The position numbers and the translations under genes are program-made. From contig CALYLX010000118.1 of the NCBI GenBank assembly GCA_944990035.1, positions 1-64,000 on the forward strand: 64,000 bases of DNA, in the 5' to 3' direction. Below, piece by piece: positions 10,357-21,622 of this stretch. This DNA is from Clitopilus passeckerianus (taxonomy: Eukaryota > Basidiomycota > Agaricomycetes > Agaricales > Entolomataceae). Numbering within the stretch: position 1 is the first letter of the stretch; every line of letters begins with the position of its first letter. The notes beneath the pieces are model-generated. The model did no database searches. It was not told where the DNA came from and saw nothing but the letters and a program-made list of their open reading frames with translations.

Positions 10357-13300
10357 TCATGAAGTTTCTCCAGATATCGTCTTGGTTCTGCTCCCTGGCC
10401 CTGGCAGCGGTTGCACGTAACCGTATCCTGGGCTGAGCGGCTGTTGTACATTCATCGACACGTCGGTGTTGTACTGCATGTACCCAGGTGATTGGTGTTG
10501 TTGGGTATACTGCTGCTGTTGGTCAGGGTATGTCGACATCCAAGTCTGGTTTTGCATGTTTTGGGCATCCATTCCTTGGTTACCCATGTGGTGAACGGTG
10601 TGTGATGGTGAGTCGACCATACGCTGGTTATGGGGTAAGCCGGTGTTGGGGGCGTTCGTGTAGGCGCCTATTGAGGAAGACATCTGAAGTTGGTCAGAGG
10701 AAGTGGAGGCCTTGTTGTACGACATCTGTTGTTGCTGTTGTTGCTGCTGCTGGGCCTGTTGCTGTCGCTGTTGTTGGGCCTGCTGCTGCTGCTGTTGCGC
10801 CGCCTGCTGCTGTTGAAGCTGGTACTGTTGAATCTGTTGCTGTTGTTCGTAATAGATTTGGTTGCTGATCTCCATCTCGTGCTTGATCGTAGCGACGAAG
10901 GCAGGGCCTGATGGGGTATCAAGGCGCCGATAATAATCCATTAACATTTCTGCTGCACCTGTTTGACTACCAGGGCTGCTGCCCTCACTTTCACGAGAGT
11001 TGGTAGGAGGTGAGGCTGAATGCTTTAGGGGTGGAGACTGGCTGTTCGATTTTGAAGTGATGACAGATTTCCTTCCTCCGAGAACCTCCAGTTCATCGGG
11101 TTCGTTCGACTTGCGGAGGATAGGCCTGTACGCTTCGCCCAGGCCGGCCGTGAAAGCCATATAGGAGGAAGAAGCACGTTGGTACATCTTTTGGAGGAAC
11201 GGCTGTTCACACGAACGTGAGTTACGTTGATAGCCGTACGAGTGAACTCTGATACTTACCAGCGTGTTGGGGGGTCTGCATTGCCTCGAACCTTGTTCGA
11301 AGAAGGGTAGAGTGGAATCAAGGTATTCCATAGCCTCTCGTGTTAGATTGCAAGCGGGGCTCTCGACAGCCATAACACCGAAGACCACCTGGAAAGAAGA
11401 TCAATATGGAATCACCTGCAAGCCGGCGGTACTTACACATGCCGAGAAAATTCCAGACCAGAAGAACCATACGTAGCTAACCTGTGGGCAGATCTGGTAC
11501 AGGTTTCGTAGGCTGTCAATGAGCCGGATCGCGCTCCGGTGCGTCGCCAGGACGGAGGCAGCATACTTGTGTTGAAGCGGGTTGTTAGAAGCTTCGCGAA
11601 TTGCCTGCGCGAAGTAACTGCGGTGGATGTACAAGAGGTCTGGATCGCCCTCGTGTCAGGACGATCATGCTCTTCTGGGTTAGTTGAAACTGGCACGTAC
11701 TTGATTCTCTCACAGCCAGGGAACAATATTGTTGCAACGCCCTCACAGGCTCTGACGCCCAGGAAACACCTGTCTCCCCACTCCGGCCCGTAGGGCAACG
11801 TAGATGGCGTGGTATTGGAAACTTGTGGATCGTCTTGTCGATAGCGAGGAGTGCGGCATATGGTGGTGCCTTTCTGCTAAAAACATGCTCAACAGAAATC
11901 GAGAGGCATGCGGCACAATAGCGGAATTTCCAGGCGTGGACTGGGGGTAGGATGGGATCATTGGTAAGTATCGACCCAGGATAAAACAAATGCTTCCAAG
12001 AAAGGTAGATTACTTACAGCCCAGTTCCTTCTCACCATTCTGGAGGGTTATCGGGTCGATATCATCGGGGAATTGACAATCCGAGTGCTGTACCAGGAGA
12101 TTGCCAGGGCGGCCATTTACGAGTGCCTTAAGCCAGATTTAGGACGAACAATATCGATGGTGAGAATGTGGTACTCACCGACCACGTCTCCCAAACGTAG
12201 AGTTCCCAATATAGCTAGACAGAACGTGAGAAGCGGTTCGCTTAGGGTTGCCGGCGGCACTTACCCTTCGTCTGCGCTGAACTTCGTCATGTTCCAAGTT
12301 CCAAGCCGCACTGTCACGTTCTGATCAAAAAAACCGGTCGTCAGTTCCGAATCCCTCCTGGGGCACTGTCAAAAATATCGCTTACGAAGCCCAATCTGAT
12401 CATGGATTCTCGTCAGCGGATACACAAGAACATGGAAGACAATTGGTAACGTACTGCATGGCCGATTCTCACCCCTAGCCCGCTCAGCAACCATCGCTCC
12501 TCTTTACCGGTTTGGTTGGCGTTGTAGATGAATCGAAAGACAAGGAATAAGGATTGGACTGTGGCGCAAGTAACCTCTGTGGAAATAGGGTCAAGGGAAA
12601 GGGCTGCCCGGCCCAGCACGTAGAATTTCTCTGCGACATCATAGGCTGACGGATTTGCGTCGTAGAAGCTGCCATGCGCCATGATCATGAAAAATACCGA
12701 GAGTTTGTGGGTGTGCACAGTTTCGATGTTGATATACCCGTCTTCGCCGTAGATCGGGTCTAGAATGGTTTGGATGAAGTCTTCATATGAGATGGGATCG
12801 TACCTGTGATCATTAGGAGTGAACGAAATTGATGACGGGAAGAATGGGCTCACATCCATGCAACGTTGCTGTAATAGATAGACGCCAGTCCGAGTGCACT
12901 TTCCCTAATTGGGAAGTAGCTGGCGAATAGGGACCTGTCGAAGGGGCAGTCTTTCATGCCAAAGGGAAACGCGTGCATAAGGGTGAGAATTTCATTGGGA
13001 AGGTCTGCCGGTGCCGGGCGAGGCCAAGGGGCATCTTCCAGTGCACGCTATGAGGCCGGGGTTAGTGAGAACGTCAGGTGGGCGAGGTAGTCGCTGAAAG
13101 GACGCACAGGGAGTAAATCTTGCAGATACTGATCAGACAAGATTAGTTTGCACCCCAGTCAATGAGAATGGGGGACATACCTCTGAGCCTGCCGATTCCC
13201 CGTGATATCTTGCTTGCCCATCAAGACCGAGTGAAAGGGACCCTATGGCGTTTGATACCGCATTGACTTCTCCACCTGGGTAGTTTGCATTTTCGTTGGT

Positions 13301-13916
13301 TCCCAGATCGGTCGCTGGCGGCGTCGAAAGCTGATCACTGGGCTTGTAAGTCCCTCCCTGATTTTGGGCCAGCGCCGATTCGAGTTCATGAACACGGGCA
13401 TTCAGAACCTTAACCTGTTCTGTAAGGCGCTGCGCCTGCGCCATAAGCACCCTTACTAATTGTTAGTGTCCCAATGATAGGAGTAACGAGATAGATACAT
13501 ACTTGTTTCCTTTGGTTGCTGCCAAAGTTCCTGGAGGAGAAGCGTATGAGAACGAGCGGATGACGCAGTTTAAGAGACAAAGAACCTTCCGGGCAGATGC
13601 CTGCACATCCTCGCCTTTAGAGCGTCCTAATTAGTCCCAAGTCGTTGCGGAGAGAGCTGAGGACGGCTCACCTTATGCATGACTGACATGGAAATGTCCT
13701 GTGGGGAGCAGATTCAGTACAGGACAGAAGCCGGCAGGTGGCATCTGCCAAGCGTACCTATCACATTTGAGCTTAGACCTAGAGACAGCATCCAGCGAAG
13801 ACTGAGCACTTTAAACGGGGAGTAACATAGTAGCAGGTTACTGACCGTCGACATTCAGCACAAGAGAGGCCTAGTTTCCTAGATCCAGAGTCATCACCAC
13901 TTTTGGTGGTAGTCAT
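10357..13916 (-). CDS. Zn(2)-Cys(6) binuclear-cluster transcription factor with fungal-specific TF domain and Gln-rich tail
   Basis: Fungal nuclear regulator. From ATG at 13916 (MTTTKSGDD), the zinc cluster is assembled from five small exons: LSCAECRRSKLKCDR, then TFPCQSCIRRGCAGICPEG, giving all six cysteines. GTLAATKGNKVLMAQAQRL and a leucine-zipper-like coiled coil follow. The middle region (12900-11400) is a fungal-specific transcription factor domain: PFDRSLFASYFPIRESAL, WLLSGLGVRIGHAIGLQRD, LYWELYVWETWS, HAWKFRYCAACLSISVEH, LYIHRSYFAQAIREA and VWFFWSGIFSACV. The C-terminus is low complexity with a long glutamine tract (10730-10855), proline/serine stretches and a TGA at 10357. About a dozen introns splice in frame. 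The target genes are unknown. It is divergent from TAF10, with 918 bases between starts. Confidence 0.9.
10725..10860 (-). repeat. polyglutamine (CAG/CAA) tract inside the transcription factor
   Basis: About 130 bases of mixed CAG/CAA codons on the minus strand encode long Gln runs interrupted by Ala and Arg. On the plus strand they read as CTG/TTG repeats. Such tracts often act in transcriptional activation and vary in length between strains. Mixed codons suggest a fairly stable tract. Confidence 0.85.
13758..13778 (-). other. 21-base micro-exon encoding the third zinc-ligand Cys of the zinc cluster
   Basis: Flanked by a CTCTAG acceptor and a GTACGC donor on the minus strand, this exon supplies SKLKCD and parts of two Arg codons. 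Without it the cluster loses one cysteine ligand. The neighbouring exon at 13672-13698 is 27 bases long. Confidence 0.75.
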
Positions 13917-14834
13917 TGCGTTCGTGAACCCTGCCGGGTGTAAATGCAGCTATTCCCTTGCGTACAATGATTGGTCAAGTAAGCGAGGCTGTTCCCCTGA
14001 TTGTCCATGTACGGTCACTCACCTATCAGTAGTTTGCACAACGTTCCGCGTCGGAGTCGATGAATATTATAGAAGAGCAAGTTGAAGGGCGTCCCAATGC
14101 GCCCGTCACGGCGGATGAATATAAAGAGGAAGTTGCTTCACTCGACCCTGTATCTTGTGGACGGCTATGCCCGGTTCCTGTTATGGCGTCCAATTCCTTG
14201 ATGCAGGCGGCTCCTCGAACGATATGCAAGTTTTTTCAGGAAATCTGGGCCTCTTATATGTAACAGATGGACACGGCGATCATAAGCTTTCGTCACAACC
14301 AGGCTGACTCCCGTAACTCATGTCTCAAGGATAGCGATTTTCAAGCAAAAGGGCAGATGATATTATTCCGTTGACGTGATTCACATACACTGAGTACTAC
14401 TCTGGGCTGCCAAATGAGAGAATCATGAGTTCACCGCCGGAACGGTCAACAAAGTTGGCACCTGTGGGAAATCTACAGAAACAGGGATGAGTTAGCACGG
14501 CGGGTCCACAGATAGAGAGAACGGGGTAAAAGAATTTATTAAAGGTCAGTCAAGGCGGGCTAGTCACCAAAGTGAGGTCGCCCGAAGGTAGCTGAGATAA
14601 TTTTCTGCACAGCAGGAAAACCTGCCTAAAGCCAAATGCCTCAAACATCATATAAAATGGAGTGAAAGAATGGAAAAATAAAGAGGTAGTGAAAAGGAAA
14701 ACAGACTCACCAAAAGTAAAAGGAGTGTGTAAAGAAGAAAATTGCTGTTGCGATACCAATCTACCTTATATACCGAATTCAGACTCCGACAACTCCGCAG
14801 CCTCCTTATTCTGGTCACTACTATTCCTACCACG
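13917..14834. other. intergenic region between divergent TF and TAF10 genes
   Basis: About 0.9 kb with no convincing coding sequence; the short open frames lack family motifs. It presumably holds both promoters. The 14640-14760 part is A-rich on the plus strand and lies just upstream of TAF10. No repeat or RNA gene was recognised. Confidence 0.4.
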
Positions 14835-15496
14835 ATGTCCTCTACACAATCGCAAGCAACAGTTGCTGCTACATCCGAGAATGTAGACAGCTCCCAAGAT
14901 ACCCAGCAAACCCTTGGGGGGACAACAGCGGCACCATCACAGCCAACTCAGACACGGCAAGCAGCAGAAGAGGCCAGAAAGGACCGAACTCTTGCCGAGT
15001 TCATGCTCATGTTGGACGAGTACGAACCTTTGGTATGCGCGGATAGGATTCACTTTCAAACACTATACTTACGTGTCTATGCGCTTTTAGATTCCAAATG
15101 AGGTCACGGATTACTATCTTCAACGTGTTGGATTTGAATGTGAAGACATTCGATTGTGCGTGTTCCACATCGTAACCACACCATGGACCAACGCGTCATA
15201 TTGCATCTAGGAAGCGTCTACTGTCCCTTGCGGCTCAGAAGTTTGTCTCTGATATAGCTGCAGACGCGTACCAGCATGCCCGGATTAGGACGAATGCTGC
15301 AGGAGGTCGTGCTCGAGCCAATCAATTCAGTGGAGCAGGTTCTTTGAAGGTTAGCTCACAACGCCTAGTAATGACATTCTGGTTGCTGATAAGACGACTG
15401 TAGGATAAGACGAGGACGACTCTCACGATGGAGGACCTCAGTGCGGCCCTTGCTGAGTACGGCATTAACGCACGCAAGCCCGAATTTTACATGTAA
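14835..15496 (+). CDS. TAF10: TFIID/SAGA subunit TAF10
   Basis: Histone-fold subunit shared by TFIID and SAGA. After an unstructured Ser/Thr/Gln N-terminus (MSSTQSQATVAATSEN) comes the diagnostic block LAEFMLMLDEYEPL, intron, then IPNEVTDYYLQRVGFECEDI, intron, KRLLSLAAQKFVSDIAADAY, QHARIRTNA, and, after a further intron, LTMEDLSAALAEYGINARKP and EFYM before a TAA at 15494-15496. The ATG follows CCACG. The length (about 165 residues) fits the family. All introns keep frame. The gene is divergent from the Zn-cluster factor and convergent with the FAD monooxygenase. Confidence 0.95.
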
Positions 15497-15788
15497 CGCC
15501 AATCTCATCTCGTCGAATTCTGCACCCCGTGTAACTACTATGATGACGGTAATACTTATGTATATAATATTGAGAAAGATATCCGCCATGCAAAGAATGT
15601 GAACTATGCAAAAAGAACATGCATGTATGAACGAAGCATAATGAAAGTGAGTAAATGAATCCGCAATATCCAAGAAAGCAGTAACATGAAAACTAAAAAT
15701 GCGGGTATGATAAATGAAGGGTACTATGCCACAGCCATGAATGAGAAAAAGAAAAAGCAGATAGCAGCATAAAACAACCGTGAACTTG

Positions 15789-17702
15789 TTACGAGATCTC
15801 CACCACCTCAGTGACAGCACTGGAGAAGAAATCTTTCGTCGTCGCCAAATGAGTTTCGTGCGCTGACTTGGTATCCCCTAAGGCTCCCCACTGGAGCCAC
15901 CAATCCTCAGCTGCCTCCCTGGCGTTATATCCGAACACCTCTCCAATCTCCTCATACTGCTCTCTTAACCGACTGTCATCCCACTCTGAATCCGAGACTG
16001 ACATGAGGGAAAGCGCCATAGCTGTATCTCGCACATCACGATCCTCGCCTGGAGGTAAGGTGCATAGTGCTGCGTTGTGCAGTTCGGAAAGACGAACATG
16101 TTTACAACGGCCTTGGCGGATTTCCTGGAAGGCTTCGAGGTACTGGGGGATTTGATGCATTGTGCGTAGGCGGGACATGAGGACGCCGAGAACGACGGCG
16201 TCTTCGACCGCTAGACTCGCATTATGGGTCGAGCAGGGCTAGAAAAGGGGTCGTGAATACATATCTAACAAGGGGCGAGGAATGAGGTCGTACCAAAATA
16301 GGGTGAGCAGCTTCGCCGATGAGAAGCACCCTCCCTGACTCGTCTACCCAATCCTCAAGGGGCGCCCGGTCCATGACCTTGGTTCGAGTAATAGTGGGAC
16401 ACATCCTTGGGACCGCCTGAAGCCTGATATTTCATGTTAGATAGAGGTCCACGGCACCTCGAGAGCCCCACCTAGAACATACCCTTTGTCAAAATTCGTG
16501 AGGTCGAGTATGTCGCTGGGAACTCTGTGATCCCAACCCTCCTGCTTGTTAGGGTCAAGCAGCTCCGCGTCAGGCCAGTATATATTGAAACAATATTCTT
16601 TGCCATTCCGCTAACAACAATTGAGTGAAATGAATAAGGCTAGAGAGGGATGAGAACATACTATTGGGTACCCGAGTACGCTGCGAGAAGAACCCATCCA
16701 TATTGGCCATTCATTTAGATCGACCCATTTACCGAGAATGGGGTCTTCTCGCATTGCCTCCGAGGGAACCGTGAAGCTGAAGCGTGAAGATGGGATCAGC
16801 TTCTACGGCACACCCATCAGGATAAGGTGGACGTACGTCAAGAAACTGTGGCCGTCATCCTCAGCAGGCTCATCCATCCCGTTCACATACTCTCGGACGA
16901 CGCTGCTATAGCCGTCAGCGCCGATAACCACGTCTGCTTCCACCCTGTTCCCACCCGCCAACACCACGTATGGTCGATCACCAACTTCGTTAATCCCAAC
17001 TCCGGTGATCCTGGTATCATAAGATATTTTTACGCCGACGGAGACCGCGAGGAGCCGGATTTTCTCGTGGAGTTCATCGTGCTGGGGGATGAATTAAAAA
17101 CGGCCGTTGTTCATGCAAGTGAGTGGACCTACGGCCATAAGTAAGAATTCTCCACCGGTCTCCCGGATGACCTGCTCCTTCCATTCAAGAAAGCCGATGT
17201 ATTTTCCATCCTCCACTGCAAATTGATGAGTACCTGGGGTGGCACGAAAGAGATGGCAGGGGAGGAAAGGGGTAAGGGCACGGGAACGAGGAAAACTCGT
17301 GCCGAGGCCCGATCGTCGACATGGATGCGAACGAACGTGGACTTACCTGAGTGAAATGCACTCTTACGACAGCGACGCTCTCCTTTCAACTCCTTCCCAA
17401 GACCCCATTCTACAAGAATTTTACTGAGATTTGGAGGGACACGAACACCGCCAGATCGCTGGATGAAATCAGTATGACTGAAGTGGCGTAACGGTGATAA
17501 CGGACCTTAATTCCTGCTGGACTCTGCTCGAGAACATGAGCGCGATGACCGTGACGGCCGAGCTCAAATGCACAGGCTAAGCCGGCGAGTCCTGGAAATC
17601 CATCAGAAATTTGTCTTCTTAAGGGGAACAACTTATGTTACCTCCTCCTACGATGATGAAATCAACCTGTAGCGGTGCAATCTTTTCTGTAAGGTTGGAC
17701 AT
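15789..17702 (-). CDS. FAD-dependent monooxygenase (salicylate-hydroxylase-like)
   Basis: Class A flavoprotein hydroxylase expected to use NAD(P)H and O2 on an aromatic or similar substrate that the sequence does not reveal. From MSNLTEKIAPLQ (ATG at 17702) the N-terminus is VDFIIVGGG, intron, LAGLACAFELGRHGHRAHVL, the GxGxxG-type ADP-binding fold (here GGGLAG). The middle part has HDELHEKIRLLAV, then the second FAD motif ADVVIGADGYSSVVREYV. Near the C-terminus is VLLIGEAAHPIL, the third FAD/ribityl motif (usually GDAAH, here GEAAH), then helical sequence to the stop at 15789. No signal peptide or membrane anchor is visible. An in-frame upstream extension exists but MSNLTEK is the better start. 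Neighbouring genes suggest no pathway. Confidence 0.85.
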
Positions 17703-18859
17703 CGTTTTAAAGTATGGTGTTCGAGATTGTTCAGGAGTTAGCAGTAATTTGGCGTGAGATCTCTGGTGACGAAGTAACTGATTTGTTGAGAGACCTTCGG
17801 GTTGAGGAGGCAAGATAACTCTTCCTGGAGGTGGATTGGGAGTGTTGGATGTATTGAGGAAGGGATTGAAGGTCGGCTGAGGCGGAAGGGGCGGGAACTC
17901 AGTGTCCTGTCAGATAGGCAAGTGTATTGTCGAGGGGGAAGCGGAAGAAGAAAGGTCGACGCGAGGTATTGAATTTTGGATGGGAGGATTCCGTCAGGGC
18001 CGTAGATCAAGAGAAATAACCGGTGATATCACTTACAGGCGTGTCATCTTCTGAAGATGGATAATCCACGAGGGAAGAATTCTGGTTAGGTCTAAACATG
18101 TTGCAAGCCAAGGTGGCCTCTGAGAAGCCCTCGGCCGGTTAGAGACTCGAGTGTGAAACAAGTTGTGAGGTGGTGGGAGAGGTTGTGAACCGGCACGTCG
18201 GATTCCGATTTGATGTTCGTCGCGAGGTGAAGAGTCGACGAGGGAGCACTGCAGAAGGCGGGATGATACGAACATTAGCATCAGGCTTCTATGTTGGAAT
18301 CCATAAGCACGATAAAGAAATTTAGAGAGAGCGCATGACACTTCAAGTGCCTTCAATCACAGAGTCTACCGGAACCGCAAATGTCGATCAAAAGTTAATT
18401 CTCCAGGCATCAATATGCGCTCTCTGTGCCAGAAGTGTGGTGGAAGTCATCGAGCCAGCGACCTACCTAGGATAGCGCAAGAGGGGACAAGTAGCAGAGG
18501 GAATAGGTTGTGCAGAGAGGATGGTAGTGGCGTCCAGAGGCGAAGAGACCAATTGAGTATTTTGTGTGAGACGGGAAACAAGAGGTGCAGCTGGAACAAA
18601 CAGGCAAAACCATTACGCCTGCATAATCCACCTGTGACCGAACCTAGAACGGTTTCTGTTTATTCTCCGATATTGATGCTAATGCTCGCCTTGTTACCTT
18701 TGTGCCTTGCCCAGCAGAAATTTCTGATATAGATTCAGGAAAGCCACGATTTTGGCGGACGCATTTGAATCCAGCCCTTTCGGCATTTCAGTCAATGAAC
18801 TGATCCGACAACGTCACGACCGTATGTTACATTGTGACTTCCTGTCACACCTGCTCACC
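17703..18859. other. intergenic region between divergent monooxygenase and SGF73 genes
   Basis: About 1.15 kb. Minus-strand open frames at 17738-18010 and 18033-18356 and a plus-strand frame at 18415-18732 are Ser/Pro/Arg-rich, lack recognisable domains and have no convincing splice partners. I read this as promoter and leader sequence of both genes, with non-coding leader exons possible. Confidence 0.35.
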
Positions 18860-20074
18860 ATGACCATCAGGCTTAAGCCGCAACCAGGTTCTCAATCTGC
18901 TGCCTCGCCTGGAGCGTTTACCTGGGATGTTCCAAGTCCATTGAACCCATCTGATATCAACTCGCTACCTTCTCCTCCAACATCATGGCTTTCGGCGCGG
19001 GACATGAAGGTCTTTGGTGCTCAACCTCTCACTTCAGCTTCGGTCATCGGTGTGGTCAAATGCAAAGACTGCGAGAAGCCCATTCTTCGGAGCTGTATAG
19101 CAGACCATGCAGGTAATGCAGCACCGTACGAGTATCCATGAACTTGCCCTAAAGAATGTACAAAGACGCATGTGCTTCCATCCGCGCTAAGAACGGCACA
19201 AAGAGCAAGGCCGATACAGAGGGTTAGCTTGAATCGTCATTCTAGTGTCGCCTTTCTGAGTGTGGATGCAGGCTCCAAGAAGCGCAAGGCATCTCCGACA
19301 CCTGATGACCCATCTCTGCCTCCGAAGAAGAAGAACAAGCCAGCCACCAAAGTCACTAAAGGCCGTGCCAAAGGCCCAGTCGACTATGACAAGCAATGTG
19401 GTGTCATCAATGACAAAGGTCTACCATGCTCTCGGTCTCTAACCTGCAAATCCCATTCAATGGGTGCAAAACGTGCTGTACAAGGTCGGTCTCGGAATTA
19501 TGACGAACTTCTACTAGAATGGCAGCGGGCCAATAATCCCAACTTCGTCGAGCCGGTTAAACGAGAGACGAAGGCAGAGAAGAAGGAGAAACGGGAGAAA
19601 GAGAAGCAGGAGAAGAAGCGGTTGGCGGACGAGGCTGCTGCTGCGATGGGCATTGACCCCGCAACTTTGCCGAAGAAGCAAAGTCAGCAGGGTGCGTCGA
19701 AGAAGGCTAGCAAGAAGGCCGCTGCAGCGGCAGCGGCAGCAAACAAGCTTGCAGAGGAAATGGGAGAGGATGTGCCTGAGGACCTGGACAATCTAGATTC
19801 AGAGGCGGAAATGGACGATCTTATACGGGTTGTTCGGGTGGGGATGGACAAGGGTGCTATTGGAGTACCGTTGGCGGTAGCTTGTGACGCGAGCAGCTGG
19901 TTTGTGCAGCGTCGGGAGCGCGCCCGGTGTTGCCGAGATCTCCTCATTGGGGCTCTTGGTGGTGTTGGCGGGACCGGAATCACGCCAAGTTTGGGAGCAA
20001 CTTTGGGCCTCGTGGGCAGGACTGGGAGCCTCAACCACGGAGTCAACCCAATGGGTGTCGTGCGGAACGCTTGA
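18860..20074 (+). CDS. SGF73: SAGA complex subunit SGF73 (ataxin-7 homologue, SCA7 domain)
   Basis: Anchors the deubiquitinating module to SAGA. The start chosen is ATG at 18860 in CTCACCATGACC ([12 protein letters not shown]). A first zinc finger, [20 protein letters not shown], is completed across an intron (19111-19166), followed by [16 protein letters not shown] and a Lys-rich [10 protein letters not shown] segment. The SCA7 domain is [47 protein letters not shown], with its Cys/His ligands intact. After it come a charged coiled coil rich in [13 protein letters not shown] and an alanine run, then a C-terminal part to TGA at 20074. The last 60 residues look less conserved and could hide an unrecognised intron. 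Confidence 0.9.
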
Positions 20075-20379
20075 TAAGTTCGTGTATATACCCATCATTT
20101 TTATGGATACCATCGTGTAGGAACATGGCATGATATTTTGTACAACTGATAAATATAATGGTCGCAGAGCACTACTGCGGTTGAGGTGTATTTAGCAGCG
20201 TCCGTTCTGGGTTCTAAGTGCTAAGTGCGACATGCCAAATGAATTAGTGTAGCATACAGAAAGCGTGTACAAGAAAGTCGTTATGTGAGAGGGTCCATTG
20301 GGCACCTAGTCTAGAATTAGAGACGTTTCAAAACCAGTCTTTTGATTTTGCGCTAACCAGGAGGCCCTCCATTCATAAA

Positions 20380-20886
20380 CTAAACACCGCTGATTGCGTT
20401 GATCGCCATATCCCTCTCATCTGGGCTTACTAGCCCTTGCTGCACAGAGGCGTCAAGAACCGTCCGTAGCCAGTCTTGACAATTCGAATCTCCGTCTGGT
20501 GTGAGAACGGGAGTACTCAAAGCAATCTTTTCAAGTAGACGCCTGCCCTCAAGAGACATTGATTCTGTCAAGGTGACCGCCTTCGTATATCCTTCGCAGG
20601 ATTTGGTAAGGGGCCCCCAATTGGTCAGACGATTGGCGCCCAGTTCCCGAATGATGTGGATTTGTCGACGGATGGCGACTCCAGTTGGACTCATGCCCAC
20701 TTGCCAGGCCAACTTCCAGTGGGTATCGCGAGGGGTACTTTTGGGATCTTTGGGCCGGGTGGCGAGGAGGAGGACTGGCAATGACACATCTGGGTCGCGG
20801 TATATGTGGTCAATGTCGACTGGTCGATAGGGCTGACCGTGGTGGTGTTGGTGGTGATGAGGAACGCTGATGTCGGTGTTGGCCAT
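20380..20886 (-). CDS. hypothetical protein, 168 residues
   Basis: Intronless open frame from ATG 20886 to a stop at 20380. The product has a His-rich start (HHHQHHHG), then DIDHIYRDPDVSLPVLLLAT, a TPRDTHWKLAW segment, GVAIRRQIHIIREL and a helical C-terminus (DWLRTVLDASVQQGL). There is no signal peptide or membrane segment. I do not recognise the family. The pattern of a short Thr-His-Trp-Lys segment in a small soluble protein recalls lineage-restricted basidiomycete proteins of unknown function. It lies tail-to-tail with SGF73. Coding status rests on length, the in-frame ATG and protein-like composition only. Confidence 0.55.
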   Translation of the reverse strand: MANTDISVPHHHQHHHGQPYRPVDIDHIYRDPDVSLPVLLLATRPKDPKSTPRDTHWKLAWQVGMSPTGVAIRRQIHIIRELGANRLTNWGPLTKSCEGYTKAVTLTESMSLEGRRLLEKIALSTPVLTPDGDSNCQDWLRTVLDASVQQGLVSPDERDMAINAISGV

Positions 20887-21622
20887 TGACGGTTAGAAGA
20901 TACCACTGCTACTGCTGGATTATAGGATTGAAGGTATCAACATGCTCAAGCCGTACGATGGCCTTGATGGAGGTGACAGTCGTACTGGTGTCAAACAAAG
21001 AGTGACTAGCCCGCAGATATGGGACAAGTCCAAGTAGTCAACTCGACTGGCTACGCTGGCTGGCAGATAGCCGTAAGAGGGAGGCGCTGAGAGGAGGCAG
21101 GCCGAGCTGTGTGATTATTTGTTCGTTGATCATTTTATTTGTTGGAACTGACGAACAGCTCCACCAAGCCGACACGAACCGAGCCGCATGGCAAAAATCA
21201 CTAGTAGGTCCATAGCGCTTCAAATGAAAAGATGCAGCTCATTTCCGTCTTCAAGAAACGTTGAGACAGCATGCACTAGAAACCCTGCAAATATTTGATT
21301 GGCTAGTACTGCTCAGAGACTTTGAAGAGTTGTCTGCGAAGGCCGTCCAAGCGTGCCGAAGGCGTCCATCAAAGTGATCGTTATCCCATCAACGTTGATG
21401 CCAAAGCCTCGATTGCTCATTTTGACGGTCTTCCGAAAGGCATTCCGTGGTCCTCTCCTGTCGATGTGCTCGAGTCTGCTTGAGTCATGCGGGGAAATTT
21501 GACTATTATAAACCACAAGGTACTCTCTCGAATAAATTGTCGTCATTTGGAGAGTTGTGGAGCATCTTTCCTCTCTCCCACCACTGGCACCTTGATCAAG
21601 AAGAAAACACTTCGACTTCGAG
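20887..21622. other. intergenic region upstream of the first FMN-binding gene
   Basis: About 0.7 kb between divergent genes. Short open frames (for example 21313-21546 minus) show no domain, and no repeat or RNA gene was recognised. It probably carries the promoters of the unknown 20.4 kb gene and of the first split-barrel gene. Confidence 0.35.

Noticed and set aside
17738..18356. Two minus-strand open frames upstream of the FAD monooxygenase
   Set aside because: Ser/Pro/Arg-rich with no domain; more likely leader and promoter DNA. The monooxygenase has a good start at 17702.
18752..18859. Upstream extension of SGF73 in the same frame
   Set aside because: It has only a non-ATG start at 18752; the ATG at 18860 has a much better context.
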